This document shows positions 9,924 to 19,040 of a stretch of 45,783 nt of DNA, piece by piece. Each line of letters starts with the position of its first letter. Position 1 is the first letter of the stretch. The translations under genes were made by a program, and so were the position numbers. The stretch is from the NCBI GenBank assembly GCA_024278765.1, contig JAJRSM010000021.1:1-45783 (forward strand), in the 5' to 3' direction. The notes under the pieces were generated by a model that was given only the letters and a program-made list of their open reading frames with translations, ran no database searches and was not told the DNA's origin. The stretch comes from Deltaproteobacteria bacterium (GTDB lineage Bacteria > Desulfobacterota > GWC2-55-46 > DRQE01).

Positions 9924-10501
9924 GAGGTGGGCTTAAGGGTCTGGCTGTTTTTTTTATTGTGGCCATGGTGTTGGCCTCTTTTGCAACAGGTTGTTCCCGC
10001 GTTAAGACAAGACTCTCCGGTGAGCAATTGCGCGAGCGCGGCGAGCCGACCAAGAAGATAGCGGTCTTGCCTTTTTATAATATTAGTGACAGGCGAGATG
10101 CCGGCAAGATGGTGGCTAATAATTTTGTTACCGAAATATTTGTCAGTGGTCGGTACAGGGTGGAAGAGCCAGGTAATATTCTGCAGTTCATGCTTCAGGA
10201 AAATGTAAGCGTGATTGGCGAGATGGGGATAGACAGGATCAAGATACTCGGGCGTCGGCTCGGGGTAGACGGGGTTTTGGTGGGCATAGTAGAGGTCTTT
10301 GATGATGGCAGAAGAAATACCCCGAAGGTCTCTATAACGGCAAGGCTTGTAGATTCTGAGACCGGTACTGTAGTCTGGTCCAGGCACCTCAATAAGACCG
10401 GAGACGATTATGTGATAGCCTTTGGCGTGGGTAAAATCAGGAGTGCGAACGCACTTGCACAGAGGGCTATCAGAGAAATGCTAAAAACTATTAAGTGGTA
10501 A
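9920..10501 (+). CDS. CsgG/LpoB-like lipoprotein (third of three)
   Basis: Lipobox FATGC; KKIAVLPFYNISDRRDAGKMVANNFVTEIF...LGRRLGVDGVLVGIVEVF...RLVDSETGTVVWSRHLN. Confidence 0.7.
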   Translation: MRGGLKGLAVFFIVAMVLASFATGCSRVKTRLSGEQLRERGEPTKKIAVLPFYNISDRRDAGKMVANNFVTEIFVSGRYRVEEPGNILQFMLQENVSVIGEMGIDRIKILGRRLGVDGVLVGIVEVFDDGRRNTPKVSITARLVDSETGTVVWSRHLNKTGDDYVIAFGVGKIRSANALAQRAIREMLKTIKW

Positions 10502-12033
10502 TGGAGTTGTATTTGTTGAATATAATTGGTTTTACTGGGGTTTGTCGTCTTTTATTTAGGTTTACAGGCAGTTTGCGAAGCTCTGCGCGTGCTATAGTGC
10601 CGCTGCGTGTGGGCGGTGCTGCTTTGAGCGTTCTTGTGCTGGTCCTGCTACTAAGTTTTTCTACTCCGGCGCATGCGGCTTGGCCTTTTCAGAAAAAAAC
10701 AGATGAAAATTATATCGCCAAGGTTGGTAATGTTACTATAAAGCTTGCCGATTTTGAAAAGGCAGTTAGAAAACTTCATACAACAAAACGCGTGGGCCAG
10801 GCACTTTCCGTAGAGACTTCTTTTGAAAAACACAGCTTTGCGAAATATCTTGATGAGCTTATAGATAAAGAACTTATGGTAATTGAGTGTGAGCGTATGG
10901 GGCTTGATAAGGAGCCTGCATTTGTAAGGGAGGTCTATAACTATAAGCTTAACCTTTTTCTTGGTGAGCTCAAACGTGAAGAAATATTCGAGAAAGTAGA
11001 GGTTACTGAGGCCGATATTAAGGCTGAACTTGAAAAGCAAGGTATCTCAGCGGAGCAGGTGCCAGAAGATGGCGCAGAACAGGCGAAGAAGGCAGACCCG
11101 CATGCATCTACTTCTCAGCCTTGGCTGGTGGCCAAACGCAAACTTACAAAGATTAAAAACAAGGCTCGCGAAGACAAGTTTTTTATGGAGTTAAAGGCGC
11201 AGACCAGCATTGATGTCAAGACCAAGGCCTTAAAGGTTTTTTCATCAACAGATGAAAAACTTCATTCTCGCGTAGTGGCAATCGTAGGTGGCGAGAAGAT
11301 ATTGGCTATAGATCTGTTGCGTGAGTTAAGAGGGAAGAGTCAGCATGATATTAAACTTTTGAGAAAAACCCTGGATAACCTTATATTACATAAACTTCTG
11401 GATAAAGCGGCCTTCAGCCGTGGTTATGAGTCTTTACCCGGTATAAAGGCTTCTATTACCAAGTTTAAAAAGAAACGCCTGCTTGACGTCTTTAATAGAC
11501 GAGTTATATTGCCTCTTGTAAAGGTTGATGAAAAAGAAATAGTAGAGTATTATGAGTCTAATCCTGATGAATTTATGACCCCTGCAAGCTATAAGTTGAG
11601 AATGATTTTTGTGCCTGACGAGCTTGAAATCGAAACTATCACCAGTGAGCTTAAAAGAGGGGCAGACTTTGGCTATCTTGCTAGAGATCGTTCCATTGAT
11701 CCGACAAAAGACAAGGGAGGTGAGCTTGGCTGGGTCTCTGCAACCAGACTCTCTGATGATATTGCTGGGGCCGTGGCAAGCGCCAGAGATGGTGATATCG
11801 TAGGGCCTTTCAAGATGGAGTATGGGTTTTCGGTAATGGAGCGTTTAGGGGAGAGGCCGGGGGAGATCAAACCTTACGCTTCTGTACGGGTAGATATTGA
11901 CAGGCGGCTCGGACGTGATAAGTTCTTTGCTATACATAAGAAGTATATTAAACGTCTTAGAGAGACCGTCCCAATTAAGATTAATAAAAAAGCTTTGAAG
12001 AAAGTAATGATAGTAAAACCCAAGGAGGGGTAG
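10495..12033 (+). CDS. SurA/PpiC-type peptidyl-prolyl cis-trans isomerase
   Basis: C-terminal parvulin signature: ADFGYLARDRSIDPTKDKGGELGWVSATRLSDDIAGAVASARDGDIVGPFKMEYGFSVMERLGERPG; N-terminal SurA-N-like region. Confidence 0.85.
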   Translation: MVMELYLLNIIGFTGVCRLLFRFTGSLRSSARAIVPLRVGGAALSVLVLVLLLSFSTPAHAAWPFQKKTDENYIAKVGNVTIKLADFEKAVRKLHTTKRVGQALSVETSFEKHSFAKYLDELIDKELMVIECERMGLDKEPAFVREVYNYKLNLFLGELKREEIFEKVEVTEADIKAELEKQGISAEQVPEDGAEQAKKADPHASTSQPWLVAKRKLTKIKNKAREDKFFMELKAQTSIDVKTKALKVFSSTDEKLHSRVVAIVGGEKILAIDLLRELRGKSQHDIKLLRKTLDNLILHKLLDKAAFSRGYESLPGIKASITKFKKKRLLDVFNRRVILPLVKVDEKEIVEYYESNPDEFMTPASYKLRMIFVPDELEIETITSELKRGADFGYLARDRSIDPTKDKGGELGWVSATRLSDDIAGAVASARDGDIVGPFKMEYGFSVMERLGERPGEIKPYASVRVDIDRRLGRDKFFAIHKKYIKRLRETVPIKINKKALKKVMIVKPKEG

Positions 12034-12036
12034 CTC

Positions 12037-14010
12037 TTGAATAAGAAGCGTTTCTTGATGCTTGCTCTGGTTGTTGCGGCAGGTCTTTGGATTACAGGTT
12101 GTATCCCTCAGTCCCAGGGAAAGGTCATGCGTAAGGTCTGTGTGGATTGTCATACGCAGGATTTAGCACGGTACTCCAAGGGTAATACCCATGCCCCTGT
12201 TCTTGAGAAAAACTGCGAGAGCTGTCATGTGCCTCATGGCCTGATAGGTGCGCTATTACTTAAAGACAACACCTCTAGTCTTTGCTATCAGTGTCATGGC
12301 GAACAGAAGCCACAGATTGAAAAAGGTGTACTTCACGCGCCTGTTGCCGCAGGTGAATGCTTGAAATGCCATGATCCACATACCTCTTCTTTTAAAGGGC
12401 TTTCGCGGTCAGAGGGCAATGAGCTTTGCTACACTTGCCATGAGCGTAGCCTATTTGAGAAACAAAACACACATCAGGCCGTACTTAACGGCTGTTCAAG
12501 TTGTCATGACCCGCATTCCTCTGAGCACGGTGCAGGGTTGCTGGCAAAGGGCAATGAACTCTGCGTCAAATGTCATACTCCTGCAGAAGGGGCCTTAAAT
12601 ACTGCCCATAATGAGTATAATGTTGAGGGCACTGATTGTTTGTCTTGTCATACTCCGCATGCCAGCGATGGTGAAAACCTTGTACGTGACTTTAGTCACG
12701 CACCTTTTACAGAGCGTCAGTGCTCTGATTGTCATAATCCGCCGGACTCAGCAGAGCCGCTTGGCACAATTGAGCAAGGGCGTGCACTCTGCCAGAGGTG
12801 TCATTCACCCCAGATTGCGGAGTTTAATAAGACTGTACCGCATAAGCCTTCCGCAGATGGTGAATGCAGTACTTGTCATAACCCGCATGTCTCGGATAAT
12901 AAATTCGAACTGCGCACACCTGAAAAAACCTTATGCTATAGCTGCCATACCGATGCAAAGGCAGACCATGAAAAGAAGTATCAGCACAGTGCTATAGAGC
13001 AGTCTTCTTGCACCGGGTGTCATGACGCCCATGGCTCTGACCATAAGAGTGTACTAAAGTCTGTAGGGGCTGAGCTTTGTTATACCTGTCATGAGCAGGC
13101 CGCTTTTAAAGGGAAAAGCGTTGAGCACGACCCTGTAAAGAAGGAGAACTGCATAGTATGTCATGACCCGCATGCCTCCGAGCAGAAGGGGATGCTATCC
13201 GCCCCTGAAGGTGAGTTGTGTTATAGTTGTCACGTAGCACAGAAGAAGAACTATGATCTTGTAACAATACATCCGGTCGTTAAGGCAGGGGAGTGCTCCA
13301 AGTGCCATGCTCCGCACGGGGCGCAGGTAGTGAACCTTTTAAAGGAGCGTAGCGAGACACTTTGCTTTACCTGCCACGACTCAATGCAAAGGCTGACCAA
13401 GGGCGATGGTGCTCATCAGGTCTTTGTCGAGGGTAAATGCCTGGAATGCCATAACGCTCATGCAAGCAATAACCCAGTGCAGTTGCAAGGGTCAACCGAG
13501 CAGTTGTGTAATAAATGTCATGGCAGCGTCAAGAAAGAGGCACTAAAGAGCAAGGCTCCTCACGACCCTGTTGTAAAAGGCAAGTGCAATAGTTGTCATC
13601 GTCCTCACGGTAGTAAGATAGAAGGGATGCTTGCCAGACCGCTCGATAGTCTTTGCTATACCTGCCATGAGCAGCTCAAAGATGCTGTTGCTAAAGAAGG
13701 TGTTGTAGTGCATAAGGTTGTAAAACGCGGCAAGTGTCAGGAGTGTCACGACTCGCATTACTCGGATATTAAAGGGTTACTAACAACTGATGGTAAAAAT
13801 ATCTGTAATAAGTGTCATACTATGCAGGATGGGGCTGCGATGGTCCAGGCGCACAGTAATATATCTCCTAAGGGCTCGGATTGCCTTGGCTGCCATGAAC
13901 CACACGTTGCAGAAGACAAGAGGTTGTTGTACAAGAATATGCATAAGCCCTTTGCCGATGGAGCTTGCGCAAGTTGTCATCGTGGTGCAAAGAAAGGGAA
14001 TACAAAATAG
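12037..14010 (+). CDS. Multiheme c-type cytochrome lipoprotein, 26 CXXCH motifs
   Basis: Lipobox WITGC; 26 CXXCH motifs counted, arranged in repeated CxxCHxPH / LCYTCH doublet modules. TTG start. Confidence 0.93.
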   Translation: MNKKRFLMLALVVAAGLWITGCIPQSQGKVMRKVCVDCHTQDLARYSKGNTHAPVLEKNCESCHVPHGLIGALLLKDNTSSLCYQCHGEQKPQIEKGVLHAPVAAGECLKCHDPHTSSFKGLSRSEGNELCYTCHERSLFEKQNTHQAVLNGCSSCHDPHSSEHGAGLLAKGNELCVKCHTPAEGALNTAHNEYNVEGTDCLSCHTPHASDGENLVRDFSHAPFTERQCSDCHNPPDSAEPLGTIEQGRALCQRCHSPQIAEFNKTVPHKPSADGECSTCHNPHVSDNKFELRTPEKTLCYSCHTDAKADHEKKYQHSAIEQSSCTGCHDAHGSDHKSVLKSVGAELCYTCHEQAAFKGKSVEHDPVKKENCIVCHDPHASEQKGMLSAPEGELCYSCHVAQKKNYDLVTIHPVVKAGECSKCHAPHGAQVVNLLKERSETLCFTCHDSMQRLTKGDGAHQVFVEGKCLECHNAHASNNPVQLQGSTEQLCNKCHGSVKKEALKSKAPHDPVVKGKCNSCHRPHGSKIEGMLARPLDSLCYTCHEQLKDAVAKEGVVVHKVVKRGKCQECHDSHYSDIKGLLTTDGKNICNKCHTMQDGAAMVQAHSNISPKGSDCLGCHEPHVAEDKRLLYKNMHKPFADGACASCHRGAKKGNTK

Positions 14011-14048
14011 TCAACAGAAATTCATAGTGTAGAGGGTAGTGAGTAAAT

Positions 14049-15311
14049 ATGTTGATTAATATCTGCGGAAAATTTTCTAGGGTAGTTACCTTTAGGCGTT
14101 TGGTTTTTATCTTGCCTCTGGTTGTGTTCCTTTTTGCTTTATTGCTTTATCCCGGCGTGGGAGAGGCTGCACTGAAGAGCACAAAAAAGCTTTGCCTGAA
14201 TTGCCATAAGGGTGCTAACTCTATAATATCAAAGAAAAATGTACATAAACCTGTTGCCATGGGTCTTTGTACTTCATGCCATAATCCACATACCGCAAAG
14301 AACGAGAAGTTAATCGGGTCTGAACTGAAGGATCTGTGCTTCAAGTGTCATACAAAGGCCAAACTCCTGCCGGGCGAGGTCGTGCATAAGCCGGTCAAGG
14401 ATGGTCAGTGCCTGGCGTGCCATGACGCGCATTCAGCCGATAAAAAGGGGCTTGTCAAGGACGCCGGAGCCAAGGCCTGTTATTCGTGTCATCCTGAAAA
14501 AGATATAGCTGGTAAAAAGAATGTTCACCCTGAGGTCAAGAAGGGCAACTGCTCGACCTGTCATGCATCGCATTCATCCAATAGGCCGGGGCTGCTGGTG
14601 AAAAGCACTAAGGCCCTCTGTATGGGGTGTCATTCATCAAAGAGTACCAAGCTCTTAAAGGCGCACGGAGGTCTGAATGTCTCAAGTTCGGATTGCGCTA
14701 GTTGCCATAGCCCACATTCCTCGGATAACGCAGGTATATTAAAGAAGAATCTGCATAAGCCCTTTGAAACCGGCAAATGTAGTACCTGCCATTTGCAGGG
14801 ATCGAGCAAGGTCAAGACCAACAGTACGCAACTATGCTCAAAGTGTCACGCGCCGACCATGGATAGCTTTAATAAGAGGTACAGCCATCTTGGTGCCGGC
14901 GCTGCTGATAATCCATGTATAAATTGTCATAATCCGCATGCCTCCGATGGGGATGCACTTCTAAAGGGGCAGGAGTCCAGGGTCTGCTACACTTGCCATG
15001 GCGAGACAAAGAAGTTTGCAGAAATAAGCAATTTTACCCATAGTAAGCTTGAGCAGTGTTCATCTTGTCATAGCTCACATGGCTCTAACGAGCGTTATTT
15101 TATGAGGTCTGGTGTAGAGACGTGTTCTACCGAGCAGTGCCACACAACGCAGGGACGTTTTACCCATCCTGTTGGCAAGGATATTATCGACCCTCGCTCA
15201 GGCTCTGCACTTGACTGCTCGACATGCCATAACCCTATGGGCTCGCCAGAGGAGTTTATTCTGCGCGGTGGCAAGGACAGGGAACTCTGTGTAAAGTGTC
15301 ATCAGGTTTAG
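14049..15311 (+). CDS. Multiheme c-type cytochrome, 15 CXXCH plus one CX4CH (CSTEQCH)
   Basis: Motif count from translation; signal peptide or anchor at N-terminus; same doublet modules as the upstream gene. Confidence 0.92.
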   Translation: MLINICGKFSRVVTFRRLVFILPLVVFLFALLLYPGVGEAALKSTKKLCLNCHKGANSIISKKNVHKPVAMGLCTSCHNPHTAKNEKLIGSELKDLCFKCHTKAKLLPGEVVHKPVKDGQCLACHDAHSADKKGLVKDAGAKACYSCHPEKDIAGKKNVHPEVKKGNCSTCHASHSSNRPGLLVKSTKALCMGCHSSKSTKLLKAHGGLNVSSSDCASCHSPHSSDNAGILKKNLHKPFETGKCSTCHLQGSSKVKTNSTQLCSKCHAPTMDSFNKRYSHLGAGAADNPCINCHNPHASDGDALLKGQESRVCYTCHGETKKFAEISNFTHSKLEQCSSCHSSHGSNERYFMRSGVETCSTEQCHTTQGRFTHPVGKDIIDPRSGSALDCSTCHNPMGSPEEFILRGGKDRELCVKCHQV

Positions 15312-15330
15312 TCTTTAAGGAGAAGGTCTT

Positions 15331-16260
15331 ATGTTTGTTTTTCTAAAGTCATTTAAAATTATCTACCGCACGGCACTTGTTATGGCTGTTTTTGCAGCAA
15401 TAGCCGTGCTGTCTGTGATGCCGGCTAATGCCGCTAAGGCAGAGCTAATAACCATAGCTGTGATCGGTGGTGATGAGTTGACAGGAAATATGAGTGAGCC
15501 GGCGGCAGTCTTTGTCGATGAAGCTAAAAAAAGGCTTTATGTCGCCGACACCGTAAATGGCAGGCTGATATCCTTTGACAAGGACTTTATCTTTATTGCA
15601 GCACTTAACCACGATAACTTTAAACTTCCGATCTCGGTCGGTAAACTTAAAAGTGGTGAGTTCTTCATAACCGACGCGAGCGACAGTACCCTGAAGCTTA
15701 TTAATATAAAAGATAAGCTCATAACGGCCTTTAATATTAAAGGATTGAAAGCCGGAGTCGAGAAATTTATGCCAGGGCGATTTGCCATGGACGGCTCGGG
15801 CAATCTCTATATAGTCGATAAACTGAACAAACGTATCGTCGTTGCCGATAAGAGTGGTAATTATCTGCGCAGCATAAGGGCCAAAGGCAAGGGCGTCTAC
15901 GGCTTTAACGATGTCAGGGTCGATAAGAAAGGTTACGTCTATGCTGTGGATACAATTGGAGCAAGCATTTATATCTTTAATGAAAAGGGAGATCTTGTTT
16001 CTCGTTTTGGAGGTAAAGACGCAGGGCTTGTCTTTCCGGTAAGTGTGGCTATCAGTAGCAAGGGGCTGATCTACGTTGTAGAGAGGTATCTCAGCCAGAT
16101 AATGGTCTATGATCGTTTCGGTGCTCTGCAGTTTACGTTACTTTCAAAGGGTGTGACCTCTGGTTCTATCTATCATCCCTCCTATATTTATATAGATAAG
16201 TCTGACCTAATATATACTATCGATGGTGCGCGGGTTCAGGTCTTTAAAGAGAAAAGATGA
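15331..16260 (+). CDS. NHL-repeat beta-propeller protein, exported
   Basis: EPAAVFVDEAKKRLYVADTVNGRLISFD, FAMDGSGNLYIVDKLNKRIVVAD, VRVDKKGYVYAVDTIGASIYIFNEKGDLVSRFGG. Confidence 0.85.
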   Translation: MFVFLKSFKIIYRTALVMAVFAAIAVLSVMPANAAKAELITIAVIGGDELTGNMSEPAAVFVDEAKKRLYVADTVNGRLISFDKDFIFIAALNHDNFKLPISVGKLKSGEFFITDASDSTLKLINIKDKLITAFNIKGLKAGVEKFMPGRFAMDGSGNLYIVDKLNKRIVVADKSGNYLRSIRAKGKGVYGFNDVRVDKKGYVYAVDTIGASIYIFNEKGDLVSRFGGKDAGLVFPVSVAISSKGLIYVVERYLSQIMVYDRFGALQFTLLSKGVTSGSIYHPSYIYIDKSDLIYTIDGARVQVFKEKR

Positions 16261-17006
16261 AGCATCACCTCCGTCTTCCACTAGTCTTATCCGTACTACT
16301 CCTGCCTTTTTATATAGTAGGTTGCCTTGGCTTTGTAAAGGACGTGAACGAGCCGGAGATCTCTCAAGGACTTGAAGGCGTCCCTTATTATAGTAAGCAA
16401 AGCTACGCCTTTAACACTGAAGAGGCATATAAGCAGATGCGTGTAAAGTCACAGGCCGCAAAAACCCGGTTAAGTTTTTTAAAGAAGGAAGAAGACCGCA
16501 AAAAGGAAGAGATCTTTACTGAGGAGGTAAAGAAAAGAGTTCTGGGTGAAGATGTAAGGATTGCTATCCCTGATCCTTGGATAGCACCGGAGAAGCGTAG
16601 TATTGAAAGTATGCCGCTCTCGTTGCGGGCCTTTCCCAAGGACAGTTACGGGTACCCGCACTGGACAAGGGCTGTAGAAGAAGGGCTCTTGAATCCGCTT
16701 AGTTCGCTTAAGAGAAATCCACCGGAAGAGGAGATGCTGGAGACCGACATACTCTTTCAGATCAATGATCGGCTGATGGCCAATGTGGTCTTTCCCCATA
16801 AAATACATACATACTGGCTCTCTTGTAAAATCTGCCACCCAGGTATATTTAAGGCCAAAAAAGGTGGCAATAATTTTACCATGTATGATATATGGAATGG
16901 TAAGTTCTGTGGCAGGTGTCATGGTAAGGTCGCATTTCAGCCAAAGGGCTTTAGGAATTGTCAGCGTTGTCATAGTGCAGGAAAAAAGACAATGGGTATA
17001 AAGTGA
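16257..17006 (+). CDS. Triheme (c7-like) cytochrome lipoprotein
   Basis: Lipobox IVGC; C-terminal CKICHPG...CGRCHGK...CQRCHSAG, three CXXCH. Overlaps the upstream stop. Confidence 0.85.
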   Translation: MKHHLRLPLVLSVLLLPFYIVGCLGFVKDVNEPEISQGLEGVPYYSKQSYAFNTEEAYKQMRVKSQAAKTRLSFLKKEEDRKKEEIFTEEVKKRVLGEDVRIAIPDPWIAPEKRSIESMPLSLRAFPKDSYGYPHWTRAVEEGLLNPLSSLKRNPPEEEMLETDILFQINDRLMANVVFPHKIHTYWLSCKICHPGIFKAKKGGNNFTMYDIWNGKFCGRCHGKVAFQPKGFRNCQRCHSAGKKTMGIK

Positions 17007-17089
17007 GTTTTTATTGCATGTTTCTCCTGTAAATGAGAGAATAAAGGATAACTAATGCAACTTGTCTTTCTTCTTTAACCGGATTACTT

Positions 17090-18151
17090 GTGGTCCGGCA
17101 GGTATTAAATTTCGGTTTGAAAGGTGGGGCAGTGGCGTTAGACAATAAGGTAGTGAATAGGTCCACTTTGCTTGGTGATGCGGTTATTACCATCAAGGCT
17201 CGTATACTTGCTGTAGATGATAATATACAGAATGTAGAGTTGCTGGAGGGACTGTTGTCTAGCCGCGGCTATGAGGTGATTAAGGCATACAATGGCCTTG
17301 AGGCCTTGCAGAAGCTTGAAGAGAATGACATTGATGTGGTTCTGCTTGACGTACTTATGCCGAAGATGGACGGCTATGAGACGTGTCGTCGTATTAAGAG
17401 CAGGTCTGAGTCGCGTCTGCTGCCGGTGATAATGCTGACGGCTCTTGACAGTATAGAGGATAAGATAAAAGGCATAGAGGCTGGGGCAGATGATTTTATA
17501 ACCAAGCCTTTTCAAAAGCCCGAGTTGTTGGCTCGTGTAAAGTCCTTTGAACGTCTCAAAGGGCTTCTCGACGAGCTGGAAAATGCGCAGAATGTCCTAT
17601 ATAGTCTTGCCTCTGCTCTCGATTATAACGACCCTTATACGCACGGACATTCAAAGAGGGTCTCTGAATTTTCGGTAAGGCTCGCGACCCATATAGGTAT
17701 GGACACTGCTGGTGTCGAGGCTATTCGTAATGCTGGCGTTTTGCATGATATAGGAAAGATCGCAACGGATAAGGGGATACTTCACAAACCCGGTGCGTTA
17801 AATGCAATCGAATATAAGCATGTGAAGGATCATCCTGTTGTAGGCGAGCAGATATGTAAGCCACTTAAGTTTGCAAGGCCGCTGCTGCCTATAATTAGGC
17901 ATCATCATGAAAAGTATGACGGTACTGGTTACCCGGACGGTCTTGTCGGTGAGGATATACCGCTTGGGGCAAGGATAATGGCGATAGTTGATGTCTATGA
18001 TGCGCTTACCTCTGTAAGACCTTATAGAAGTGATATTCCGCCTGAGGTAGCTCTGGAGGTTATGAAGGCCGAGGCCATAAAGGGGTACTGGGATAAGGAT
18101 CTGCTCAATGCCTTTTGCGAGGTTCTTAGAAAAGACGGCTATACCATTTAG
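17090..18151 (+). CDS. Response regulator with HD-GYP domain (putative c-di-GMP phosphodiesterase)
   Basis: REC: ILAVDDNIQNVELLEGLLSSRGYEV...DVVLLDVLMPKMDGYE...KPF; HD-GYP: HDIGKIATDKGILHKPG, HHHEKYDGTGYPDGLVGEDIPLGARIMAIVDVYDAL. True start may lie downstream of 17090. Confidence 0.93.
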   Translation: MVRQVLNFGLKGGAVALDNKVVNRSTLLGDAVITIKARILAVDDNIQNVELLEGLLSSRGYEVIKAYNGLEALQKLEENDIDVVLLDVLMPKMDGYETCRRIKSRSESRLLPVIMLTALDSIEDKIKGIEAGADDFITKPFQKPELLARVKSFERLKGLLDELENAQNVLYSLASALDYNDPYTHGHSKRVSEFSVRLATHIGMDTAGVEAIRNAGVLHDIGKIATDKGILHKPGALNAIEYKHVKDHPVVGEQICKPLKFARPLLPIIRHHHEKYDGTGYPDGLVGEDIPLGARIMAIVDVYDALTSVRPYRSDIPPEVALEVMKAEAIKGYWDKDLLNAFCEVLRKDGYTI

Positions 18152-18263
18152 TAATCCCTGGCTATCCCCTTAAATCGTCAAGTAGTGTGTTGTAGGTAGC
18201 GTTATGCTTATGGGGCGAGTTGCCGTTGTTTTTTATTATTAGTCAGGAGTTGGATTTAAAGCT

Positions 18264-18647
18264 ATGAACTGTGAAAAATGTAACTGTGAGATGGCTTCGG
18301 GTGTAACAGATGCGCTGGCGCTCTGCAATGCTTGTAATGATAAAGCCATAGCTGATATGCAGGGGCAGGCAGGCAGGCAGTCTACTCCCTTTAAAAAGAT
18401 TATAGTTAAAAACCTTATTACCTCGGTTATTACAGGGTTGGTTATCACCTCCGGGGTAAATATCTATGGTTTTATCTTTAAGCAAGATGGTAGCTTTGCA
18501 GAGGCAGGTGGTTATCTTAGTGACACTTTGCTCTTGCAGACGCCAAAGAGCGGTATCTTCTATATTCTCTGGGCTGTTGTATTGCTTGTCTTCTTTTTTA
18601 GAGGGGTGCTCAGGGCATGTTATAAAGAGAGCCTAAGGGGCGTATAG
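18264..18647 (+). CDS. Small protein with N-terminal Zn-ribbon-like Cys motifs and two TM helices
   Basis: MNCEKCNCEMASGVTDALALCNACN then hydrophobic segments LITSVITGLVITSGVNIYGFIF and IFYILWAVVLLVFFF. Confidence 0.6.
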   Translation: MNCEKCNCEMASGVTDALALCNACNDKAIADMQGQAGRQSTPFKKIIVKNLITSVITGLVITSGVNIYGFIFKQDGSFAEAGGYLSDTLLLQTPKSGIFYILWAVVLLVFFFRGVLRACYKESLRGV

Positions 18648-18755
18648 AATTAGAAGCAGTCTTTTATTGGGGTTTGTGTTTTTATTTTTGTAATTTACTG
18701 TGTTTTTGTTTCTGTAATAAACCTTATTATTTTTAGAAAGAAAGTTAAAAATAGG

Positions 18756-18789
18756 TTGACACCTTCATTAATTTTTGTTAATCTATACT
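18756..18789 (+). promoter_or_regulatory. Possible sigma70 promoter for the OmcS-like gene (TTGACA; suboptimal -10 TAATCT at 17 bp or TATACT at 22 bp)
   Basis: Read directly: TTGACA 18756-18761, TATACT 18784-18789. Spacing or -10 quality is imperfect. Confidence 0.35.
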
Positions 18790-18795
18790 TAATGA

Positions 18796-18954
18796 ACGAA
18801 CTGATGCAGGTTCGTAATAGGGTTTAGGGGTGACGATTGCCTCATTCGGGAAGGATAAGTATGTTTGGCTGGTAGCTACACGTAGATTTAATATTTAATG
18901 ATGTGTAGTATCCATGATTAACTTTAAAGCCGAACGACTTCCAGGGTTGAGGCA
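18796..18954 (+). promoter_or_regulatory. Structured 5' leader RNA: one short hairpin plus a long nested multi-stem hairpin
   Basis: ACGAAC/GTTCGT (18796-18801/18810-18815). Nested stems TGCCTCA/TGAGGCA (18838-18844/18948-18954), GGAAG/CTTCC (18849-18853/18938-18942), GTTTGGCT/AGCCGAAC (18863-18870/18928-18935), GCTACACGT/ATGTGTAGT (18875-18883/18901-18909). Confidence 0.6.
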
Positions 18955-19040
18955 TAATTTTTGTCCTCTGTGTGAATTAGATGTAAGGTACTATCTTTAA
19001 CGCTCAAAATTTTGAAAACAAATTCAGGAGGTAATAGACA

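Noticed and set aside
9665-10387. 240-aa minus-strand ORF
   Set aside because: Lies opposite the HAMP-like and CsgG-like genes, which have clear protein features; no plausible domain.
12371-12997. Alternate-frame plus-strand ORFs inside the 26-heme gene
   Set aside because: Shadow frames of a repetitive cytochrome sequence.
16479-16973. 164-aa minus-strand ORF
   Set aside because: Antisense to the triheme lipoprotein, which has clear CXXCH motifs and a lipobox.
18796-18954. GEMM-I c-di-GMP riboswitch assignment for the leader
   Set aside because: The conserved GEMM core segments are not present by eye. Kept as an unclassified structured RNA instead.
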